From: Magnaporthiopsis rhizophila | Taxonomy: Eukaryota; Ascomycota; Sordariomycetes; Magnaporthales; Magnaporthaceae | Reading direction: 5' to 3' | Length of the DNA stretch: 64,000 nt | NCBI GenBank assembly: GCA_003049465.1 | Contig: PYSS01000097.1 | Span: forward strand, 1 to 64,000 | Shown here: positions 56,547 to 64,000 of the stretch, in pieces | How the letters are laid out: each line of letters starts with the position of its first letter | Numbering within the stretch: position 1 is the first letter of the stretch | Notes under the pieces: generated by a model | The model's input: only the letters and a program-made list of their open reading frames with translations | Told to the model about the DNA's origin: nothing | Databases searched by the model: none | Position numbers and translations under genes: made by a program

Positions 56547-59298
56547 CTCCAATAGGCGGCGCTGGTGCGCCTGAAGTTGGTGCAGCTCCTGTTGCCCTTG
56601 TCGCTGGTGCGATTGAGGTTGCGGCTGCGGCTGCGGCTGCGGCTGCGTCTTTGGTTGCCGGCGTTGCTGGTGTTGGCTATCCCGTATGACCGCCGGCGGG
56701 ATAGGCGCGGGCATGGCATTTGCTGGGTAGTCCTTCTCACCGACTCTATTCTCCGGCCCCGCCTCCCCCTGGGCTGTCTTGGCGAGGGATGCCTTTTTCG
56801 GTCGTGGCGATGGGGTCGGAACCGGAGGCAGCGGGCCAGTTGGAGGCGGCCCGAGACGAGGCGGCAGGGCTGTAACCCTGGGCCTGGGGGAGACGCTCCT
56901 GCTTTTCCGGCCTGCCAAAGACGCACCAAGCAGCGGCGCCCTTCCACTGGTGCTGCTGCGGTCGGTCCTGCTGCTGCCGGCAACGTCGCCCAAGACGCCA
57001 TCGACGCTGTAACAGTCCTGTTGGTCTGGCGATGGCCTGGAAGCCGGCCGGACCTGTGGCGGTGGTGTTGGGGTGACGGGGAGGTCGTTTGGGCCACTGG
57101 TTCTGTTGCCACCGACCTGGACATCGAGACTGTCGCCCCTCTGCCGGCCCCGTTGCGGGCCGGGAGCCGGCCGGGTCTGTGGCGGTGGTAGAGTAGGGTC
57201 ACCGGTCCCGGCCGGGAGGACATCGAGGGCGTAGACCTCCTGTTGGTCCAGTGGCGTCTCCGAAACGGACCAGGCTAGCGTCGGGGAGGTGACGCGGCCA
57301 TTGCAGAGAAGGGCGTGGTACATGTCTTCTGCTACGTAAGCCCGGGCTGTGGGGGGAGGGGGTTGGTGGGATTTGGGACGCCTCCAGAGCTGATCCTCGT
57401 ACACCAACCGGGGTGACACCTGAGGCGGCATGCTCAACAGCGAATTGCTGCCCGGGGTGATGGGGTTCGACTCCAGGCCCTTCTCGGGAGTAAAGACCTT
57501 CATGGGTGTGCCATCGCGGCCCGAGTCCGGCAGCTGCATGCCCCGACGGGCGACTGCTCCGCGCTTGCGCCAGAGGATGAACCAGCAGAGGCCGAAGCTC
57601 AAGAGGATCGCGACAACACTGACGGTGATGCCGGCAATGGCCCCGGCCGCCAGGCCCGTGGAGGGCTTGGGCTGAGGAGCAACGGGATATTGGGCGGCCC
57701 AGACGACGTTGACGATTGCCAACGTGGGTTTGGTTGTGTCGGTTGGCTGCCCTGCAACGTTGGCCGTCAAGGTCGGGACCGGAGCCGCACGATCCACCGA
57801 GGACCAGCAAGGGGTCTGGCCAGCCACGGCGCGGGTGAAGGGGAAGTACCCACTTTGAGATAAACGCCCATGTTAGCATGGCCCGCATGTCACGTCTGAC
57901 AGGAGAGAGAAGAGAGGCCAACTAACGTGGGGCAGCAAGACCCAGACACCGAGTAGTAGTCGTCAGGGCAGCGTGAGAGAGTAAGCTGGGCAGCGTCTTT
58001 GGGCGATGGATGCGCCGCAATGCCCGTGTAGTTGGCACTGGGGCTCGGCGCATCAGTGGGCACCCCGGTCGCCGCAGGCCAGGGACAGCACTCGGGACGG
58101 TCGTTGCTGCAGCCGACGTAGCCGACCCAATACACGGTGCTTCCGGAGTCTACGAGCGTGTGCGAGGGCCAAGCGCAGGTGCTGCCAAGAAGCTGGCCCG
58201 TTCCGGAGTATGTAGGTGTGGCCGTTCTTGCCGGTGGCGTGGAGCGGCTCGAGAGACGTGTGCTACGGCGGACCGGGCTTTTGGGTGCGTCAGCCAGGGG
58301 AACAGACGGGAACAGAGGGGAGCAGAGGGGACTTACATGACGGAAAGCTCTACGGTCAAAGGCGGCTTGATCTGCGCCATGGCCGAGGCAGGGACGCCGC
58401 CGCACTTGGAGTCGAACCAGGAGACTTGGTACACGGCAAAGTCTTCTAGTGAGGAGACATCTTTGTGTGAGCCGCGGAGGCCGATGGAAAAGCATACACA
58501 GCACGGATGTGGCAGAGCAGGCACTTACCAGTCATGGTGGTGGCCGGGCAGCGCGCCGTCATGAACGAGGAGTAGCACTGCAGATACTCGAGGCTGCGTG
58601 CACGGTGTCGTGTCAGTTTCCGCCGCCCTTTCTCCTTGTCACCTCACCATGCCAGACCTCGCTCCCTACTCACCCATGGTTGCAGTAGCACGATTCCACG
58701 CCCTCGGGATACCGGACGCTGGGGCTGGCACCGAGGCTCTGGATGCAGCTGGCTATTGCGCTGTGGCAGCCCGCCGCAGCAGTGGGTTCCTGCACCAAGG
58801 GTTCACCAGTCATGTTAGTTCCTGCGCACGGTTTCCTGCATCAGACCGAGCGAGACTTGCCGTGCAGCCATTTGCAGGCTTGACCGTCGCGCTGGCCAGG
58901 CTCGGCGGCGATGTGACGATGATGGGAGCACCAGTCGAGGGGATCGCCACAGGCTTCGCAACCGTCGCGGCCGGCATCACGGAGGCTCGGGGAGTGCAGC
59001 ACACTGGCTTGTCTTCTTTCGTTTGTCTTTTGCCGCCGTGAGAAATTCGGAGTGCTGTCGTTGGGTTTGGTGAGGTGCAGGAGGAAGCAAGTGCAGCAGC
59101 ACCTAGGCAGCAGACGAGATGCGGCAACCGCAACCCAAGACGTCGAGGTCGTGCCACGTGAAGAAGACGAAGGAAAAAACACAAGATCAGATTTTCCAGC
59201 GGCATTCGAGACGAGAGTGACGAGGATGACGAGAGTAGCAAGAGTGCAAGAGTCAAGACAGGAAGAAAATATTTTGCTTTCTCTTTTGAGCAGCCCAC
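56064..59298 (-). CDS. Type I membrane protein with Cys-rich ectodomain and polyQ tail
   Basis: Six exons on the minus strand (59,298-58,861; 58,789-58,674; 58,593-58,529; 58,445-58,337; 58,262-57,927; 57,852-56,064) join in phase into about 950 codons. Junctions read smoothly: CNHG-LEYLQCYSSF, MTARCPATTMTE-DFAVYQVSW, LTVELSVITRLSS, SGSCCPT-GYFPFTRAV. The first intron uses a GC donor (GCAAGT). The ectodomain has many cysteines (CYCNHG, WVGYVGCSNDRPECCPW, DDYYSVSGSCCP) as in a fungal Cys-rich membrane family seen in Sordariomycetes. One span, IAGITVSVVAILLSFGLCWF then WRKRG, is followed by a long cytosolic Pro- and Gln-rich tail with QQQ runs and basic RSVSPRPR. A sensor or cell-wall-linked role is inferred only. 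The 5' end is the least certain part: hydrophobic LPVLTLALLLL after the ATG at 59,298 could be a signal, and another ATG lies at 59,205. Confidence 0.75.
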
Positions 59299-60496
59299 AG
59301 ACGTGATATAGGCAGGTACAACCTCGCTCCTTCCTCCATCCCTCTAGCCCCAAGCCCAACCTAGCAAGAAGCATGATCCAAAGGGAAAGCCATGGAGCCT
59401 CCTCGGGCAGTAGAACAAACCCGAACAGCGGCACCAAACCATCAAGCCTCGATCGACTGCCGGATCCAGGCTAGAAGGGACACATCGCGGCGGGATGCCT
59501 GCGGAAACAACCAATTCCATTTTGTCCGTCGACGCCACGCCTGCGTCGGTGGAACAGAGGGCTGGCGCGAGGCGTGAGGCGTGAGGCGTACAGATCCGAG
59601 TCTTGACCTTGGTGGTGCCGCCTCGGATGAGGGACCGGACCAGCGTGCAAGCACAAGCTTCGCAAAAGGTTAAATTTCGGTCAGCGCCATCCTGATCGCG
59701 GATCGGGCCCGGTACATGGTTTAGCACGTAAATGGCGACATAGAGAAAGGTATCCCGCCACACCCGGCCGATGCCCCTTGGTCACAGCAGTGGACAGTCT
59801 ACCGATTTAACCTTTTGTGATCCTCGAGAGAGGTGTACAAGTGCACTGAACAAAAACAGGCTACGCTGGGCCGTGTGCGGCCTGAGCGGGCTGTCCCCGG
59901 AAACGCAAGGGGCGTCAGGTTTTTTGACGGGAGGTGCCACCACGTGCGCCAGTTTTTTTCTCTTGCTTGTTACGGCCGCACCAAAGGTGTGATGCCTGAA
60001 TTGACGGGCGTCAGTCGTCATAAACGACAAAAAAAAAGGCCAGAACCACGTGCGAAGCACCACACCGTCAGCCGAGTCCCCGGGGCGGGTAAATTAGGCT
60101 AAATAGCAAAAAGATGGATCCTCTTCCCACGCAGCCGGGCGTAGGGCAACAGACGGACGGAAAGACGGGCAGACGGGCAGACAGAAGGGGCAGGCCTGGC
60201 TGAAGTCGGGCTTGATTTTCTCGTGGCGGAACGTGGTGCCTGAATGCGATAGACGTGCGTGTTTTGCCAAGTGAGGAGAGGAGGGGACTCGGGAGGTGTA
60301 TAAAGTCGTGACACGGTGCTGTCGTCGTGGAAGTGTCGTTGCCAATAAAAACCCATCTGGTTAGCATCAATCTAGGCAGACCACGACGTCAGAGAGGGGA
60401 AGAAGAAGAAAAGACATAAAAACATCGCCAAGTCAAGTTCACACCGGACCTACCCTCCACTCGCTACCACCACCCCGTATTACAGGAGACACCAAA
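59299..60496. other. Divergent promoter region
   Basis: It lies between two divergent starts (about 59,298 minus and 60,497 plus). TATAAA at 60,299-60,304 is about 190 bp before the GH43 ATG. A palindromic CCCCGGGG at 60,078-60,085 contains CreA-type SYGGRG sites on both strands, consistent with carbon repression, though this is inference. No gene in between. Confidence 0.45.
60299..60304 (+). promoter_or_regulatory. Candidate TATA box of the GH43 gene
   Basis: TATAAA followed by GTCGTGAC, about 190 bp upstream of the ATG at 60,497. Distance and context are plausible for a fungal promoter; the transcription start is unknown. Confidence 0.35.
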
Positions 60497-61492
60497 ATGC
60501 CTCCCCTCATCACTCACCTCTACACGGCCGACCCGTCGGCGCACGTCTTCAACGGCAAGATCTACATCTACCCGTCGCACGACCGCGAGACCGACATCAA
60601 GTTCAACGACAACGGCGACCAGTACGACATGGCCGACTACCACGTCTTCTCGACCGAGTCGCTGGACCCGCCGGCTCCCGTGGTCGACCACGGCCTGGCC
60701 CTGCGCGTCGAGGACGTGCCGTGGGTGTCCAAGCAGCTGTGGGCGCCCGACGCCGCGACCCGGGACGGCAAGTATTACCTTTACTTCCCCGCCCGCGACA
60801 AGCAGGGCATCTTCCGCATCGGCGTGGCCGTGGCCGACAGGCCCGAGGGGCCGTTCGCGCCAGACCCGGAGCCCATGCGGGGGTCGTACAGCATCGACCC
60901 GGCCGTCTTCGTCGACGGGGACGACGGCGACGGCGACGCATACATGTACTTTGGCGGCCTCTGGGGCGGCCAGCTGCAGTGCTACCAGGGCGGCAACGAC
61001 GTGTTTGACGCGTCCATGCAGGGGCCCAAGGAACCCTCAGGGGCCGGCGTGTATGCGCTGGGCCCGCGGGTGGCGCGGCTGACGCGCGACATGCGGCAGC
61101 TGGACGAGGAGGTGCGCGAGATCGAGATCCTGGCGCCCGAGACGGGCAAGAAGCTCCTGGCCGACGACCACGACCGCCGCTTCTTCGAGGCCGCGTGGAT
61201 GCACAAGTACGGCGGGAGGTACTACTTCTCCTACTCGACCGGAGACACGCACTACCTGTGCTACGCAGTCGGTGACAGCCCCTACGGGCCCTTCACGTAC
61301 GGCGGCCGCATCCTCGAGCCGGTGCTGGGCTGGACCACGCACCACTCCATCGTCGAGTTCAAGGGGAAATGGTACCTGTTCCACCACGACTGCGAGCTCA
61401 GCAAGGGCGTCGACCACCTGCGGTCCGTCAAGGTGTGCGAGATCTTTTACGACAAGGACGGCAAGATTTCGACGGAGAAGCCGGCCGAGTAG
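60497..61492 (+). CDS. GH43 family glycosidase, likely intracellular
   Basis: A single-exon frame of 331 codons with a five-bladed beta-propeller sequence pattern. The catalytic base lies in YTADPSAHVFNGKIYIYPSHD (Asp12), the pKa-tuning Asp in SYSIDPAVF (Asp134) and the acid in RRFFEAAWMHKYGGRYY (Glu231). The blade-3 segment YMYFGGLWGGQLQCYQGG and the end segment TTHHSIVEFKGKWYLFHHDC with LRSVKVCEI are standard for GH43. These enzymes remove arabinose or xylose from plant hemicellulose oligosaccharides. There is no signal peptide (MPPLITHLYTADPSAHV), so it probably acts in the cytosol on imported oligomers. The ATG is preceded by a CCAAA context. Substrate cannot be told from sequence; beta-xylosidase or arabinofuranosidase activity are alternatives. 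Confidence 0.93.
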   Translation: MPPLITHLYTADPSAHVFNGKIYIYPSHDRETDIKFNDNGDQYDMADYHVFSTESLDPPAPVVDHGLALRVEDVPWVSKQLWAPDAATRDGKYYLYFPARDKQGIFRIGVAVADRPEGPFAPDPEPMRGSYSIDPAVFVDGDDGDGDAYMYFGGLWGGQLQCYQGGNDVFDASMQGPKEPSGAGVYALGPRVARLTRDMRQLDEEVREIEILAPETGKKLLADDHDRRFFEAAWMHKYGGRYYFSYSTGDTHYLCYAVGDSPYGPFTYGGRILEPVLGWTTHHSIVEFKGKWYLFHHDCELSKGVDHLRSVKVCEIFYDKDGKISTEKPAE

Positions 61493-62814
61493 GTGGAAAA
61501 TGTGAATAGGTGGTGCAATAGGATTTCATGCAGATGGTTGTAATCAAAATTATGTTGCAATCCAAAACGTCATTGTGGGAAGGACATCCAAAAAAGTGTC
61601 TGGTGCTGTAATTCAAGATGCACAGCCAAATTGGGTGTAACACCTGAGTCGTGTAGAACTTTTTGAGAATTGACACTGTTGTGGATCCGGTGTCCCGGTC
61701 CCCCGATCCAAACGTGCGGTCCCCTGATACGAGCCCTAAGATAAGCGTGCATCGGCAGAGTTGGCGCGGTGGAAAATCCCGACGCTTGGGATGGATGAAT
61801 GTGTATTGGCGGGAGTCGGTGCAGCAAACGAGCAGGATAGGGAGCATGTATCTGGGGATCGGTTGTGTGCAATTGGCAAAAAGTCCCGCGGCCCTTTGAT
61901 TGCCGTTCCAGTAGCCGCCCATGCCCGCCACCGGCCACTTTAGCCACCGCCTGCACATTCGCTCAGGCTGAGTGTAGATCTGCAAAGATGGGGGCTGTTG
62001 TCGCAGATCGGTCCTATGAGCGACGCGGACCCGTCCATTGGTTCGTTCGTCTGTTGCCCTCCTGCCTCACTCGAGCATGTGAGGATCCAGCCACGGCTCT
62101 TTCTTTTGTGCACCACCTCTCCAGCTGGCGACCGCTGGTTGGTGGACAGCTCCTGGACCTCGAGGCTACAAGACACAATGAATAAATTTCGGTGTAGATC
62201 AAGGTATCTGTAGGTACAAAGCGTCCGGCACCTGGAAGCTGATCTCGATGAGTCTTGTCTGGCACGGAAACCTGACCCCCGCACCAGGGCACCCCCGCCC
62301 CTTGTCCCATGGTTTTAGGCAACCAATCCATCCCCGCCTCCTGACAAGTCCTGCCCTCGCCGCCACCAATTCCCCGCCCCTGTCTCTGGGCTGTACCTAC
62401 CTTCCTAGGTAAACATCGTAGTCCTCCCCGTCTTTATCGTCATTGGTGTCGTCGTGGGCCTGATGCTTTTCTTTCCTTCCGTACAAGATTGGAAATGAGT
62501 GATCCGAGGAGGCGAATTCGTCTTGATTGATCGCCCAACCGAACAGTCAGGTCTCGGGGAGCGGAATCAATCAATATTGTTGGGCAGAAAGCACAGCAGG
62601 CCATGCAACAGTGCCCCACCAGGCCTCCAACCAACCGACCGCCAGGTCTTTTCGCTGGGGGAGGGTGGGCGGCCTAGCCATGGCCGGCATGGGGAACCTT
62701 TTAAACTGCCGTTCCCCAGCCAGCATCCCTAACCATCGTCGTTCGCCCACCCCTGCGAAACGAGGTCACCCATCTACTCTTGCCTACTACCCACATCCCC
62801 ATCATCGACCTCTA
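61493..62814. other. Intergenic region
   Basis: No gene supported. It holds the 3' end of the GH43 gene and a C-rich leader for the last gene. Nothing repeat-like or regulatory stood out. Confidence 0.45.
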
Positions 62815-63814
62815 ATGCAGGATAGGATGTCTCCCTCGTTCTGCACCGAACTGGCCGACCTTTATGAGGCCGTCGTGGGCTGGCTCGAGGATGTGCCACT
62901 TGATCCTGCGTGTTTCCAACACCAGGAGCAGCCCCTGACGGCGACGGTGCTGGATCCTGCCGCGGCCTGGTCGGAGGGGCCGTCCGACCCGTCGTCGCCG
63001 CCGCAGCCGCCGTCGTCGTCGGGTGAGCCGTCCCATGCGGGCGGGAAGAGGAAGAAGGCACCCACGTCGCACCACTCGGACTCGGGGACTCGCAACAATA
63101 ATAACAACAACAACATCAGCAGCAACAACAACAGCAACAACAACAACAACAACATCAGCAGCAACAACAACAGCAACAACAACAACAACATCAGCAACAA
63201 CAACAACGCCGGACAGAGCGAGATGCCGGCCGAGAATCCCGTCATCGTGCAGCTGGAGCAGCTCACGTCCGAGATGCAGCTGCCAGAAGACGTGCGACAC
63301 ATGTTCTTCAACCTCGTCACCATCTGCAACGGCTCCCTCGTGCTGGCGCGGTCGGTGGGGGAGGCCATCAACGCCAGGATGGCCATCGTGGACCCGTACG
63401 GGTTCACGCTGAGCTCGCGCACCTTCATCGAGGACCCGACGGACGAGGCCGAGCTGCGGAGCCAGCTGGCCATGGTCGGCAAGATCAGCGCCATCGTGCG
63501 CGAGAGCGGCATGGCCAGCGACCGGTGCGCCAGCGAGGCCGAGTGGAACGAATGGGTGCACCGGCCGATGCTGCGGCTGGGGCTCATGGCGGCCGAGTCG
63601 GCCAGGGAGAGGCTGACGCCGGATCCGCTCTACCTGGGCGTGGACATGTTCAACACCAAGGAGGCCCTCATCACGCCCATCTGCCTGCCGGTGGGGCTCG
63701 ACGAGCACTCGGTGCCGGACAAGATGATCAACTACTGCATCGTGCTGTCCGACAGGGCCATGGAGGCCGCGTGCGACGCCGTCATCCACATCGAGACGGA
63801 GCGGCGGATGCGCC

Positions 63815-63848
<34 letters not shown>

Positions 63849-64000
63849 CCATCACGCGGCGGGGGCGGCCGAGGAAGGCGGCAGCATCAGCATCGACAGC
63901 AGCATCAGCAACATGATCAAGAAGCACCCGCGCGCGCCCTACGCCATCAACCACAGCGAATACTGGCCGCTGGTGGGCAGGCCGCTCTGCGTCAGCGTCG
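62815..64000 (+). CDS. PD-(D/E)XK-like fungal protein, 5' part
   Basis: An open frame from ATG 62,815 runs past the window edge (395 codons without a stop). The N-terminus begins MQDRMSPSFCTELADLYEAV and WLEDVPLDPACF; then a Ser/Pro-rich stretch, GGKRKKAPTSHH, an Asn/Ser run (about residues 97-140, coded by AAC/AGC repeats), and from about 150 a folded domain: VIVQLEQLTSEMQLPEDVRH, SRTFIEDPTDEAELR, NEWVHRPMLRLGLMAA, LITPICLPVGLDEH and MINYCIVLSDRAM. The layout matches fungal proteins annotated as PD-(D/E)XK nuclease-like, many of them of uncertain activity, where the catalytic D and E-x-K come near KMINY and after CVSV, so the last active-site part lies beyond the edge. A 10-Asp run at about 335-345 is a local expansion. 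Nuclease activity is unproven. Confidence 0.7.

Noticed and set aside
58400..58425. B-box-like string AGTCGAACCAGG as a tRNA gene
   Set aside because: It lies inside a coding exon and has no A box or cloverleaf around it; no tRNA was found elsewhere.
15773..61492. GH36 and GH43 considered as a carbohydrate-utilisation cluster
   Set aside because: They are about 42 kb apart with unrelated genes and repeats between, and no shared transporter or regulator was found.

Overview
The window looks like a filamentous ascomycete (Pezizomycotina, probably Sordariomycetes). The reasons are short introns with GTRAGT donors and CTAAC-type branch points, GC-rich coding DNA, several families known mainly from such fungi (DUF3176, a Cys-rich single-pass membrane family, a PDDEXK-like family, Sec2), and a 12-kb AT-rich block that carries the signature of repeat-induced point mutation (RIP). 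Genus and species cannot be read from the sequence alone.

Region 1 (1-12,132) holds no live gene. It is a graveyard of Ty3/gypsy chromovirus copies. Despite heavy C-to-T/G-to-A decay, translation still shows a gag relic (about 2.83-3.33 kb, minus), a chromodomain (4.04-4.20 kb, minus), an integrase end (4.60-4.80 kb, minus), a reverse-transcriptase active site decayed to YLNN (6.37-6.40 kb, minus) and a second chromodomain in the opposite orientation (11.70-11.87 kb, plus). Three related LTR copies lie at about 3.79-3.95, 11.40-11.55 and 11.98-12.13 kb. The last one ends where the AT-rich block stops.

Region 2 (12-33.7 kb) carries a two-exon gene of unknown function (14.06-15.08 kb), a secreted GH36 alpha-galactosidase (15.77-18.16 kb), a coiled-coil/polyQ protein whose long reading frame is interrupted by one in-frame TAG (21.6-24.18 kb), a field of degenerate minisatellites (26.2-27.6 kb), a small secreted cysteine-containing protein (29.56-30.33 kb), a frame-shifted member of a fungal family of unknown function (30.94-32.48 kb, minus) and a small multi-pass membrane protein (32.76-33.64 kb, minus).

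Region 3 (33.7-64 kb) carries a DUF3176 membrane protein (35.6-37.8 kb), an acidic low-complexity protein with a long all-AAG polylysine tract (38.16-39.56 kb, minus), a Sec2-type Rab exchange factor (43.95-46.13 kb), a 1.3-kb minisatellite (48.64-49.96 kb), a four-exon gene resembling the C-terminal part of a fungal family sometimes linked to Zn2Cys6 proteins (52.79-54.21 kb), a six-exon type I membrane protein with a polyQ tail and a GC-AG intron (56.06-59.30 kb, minus), a GH43 glycosidase without a signal peptide (60.50-61.49 kb) and the 5' part of a PD-(D/E)XK-like protein that runs off the window (62.8 kb onward).

Gene density is low. Intergenic stretches reach 4-6.6 kb and repeatedly contain 15-27 nt poly(A)/poly(T) runs, one of which holds an assembly gap. 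Genes lie on both strands with no operon-like grouping. The two carbohydrate enzymes (GH36 secreted, GH43 apparently intracellular) are 42 kb apart and are not a cluster. I found no tRNA, rRNA or CRISPR, and no clear new multi-gene system. The strongest oddities are the in-frame TAG, the frame-shifted family member, the readable RIP-dead retroelements and the internal minisatellites.
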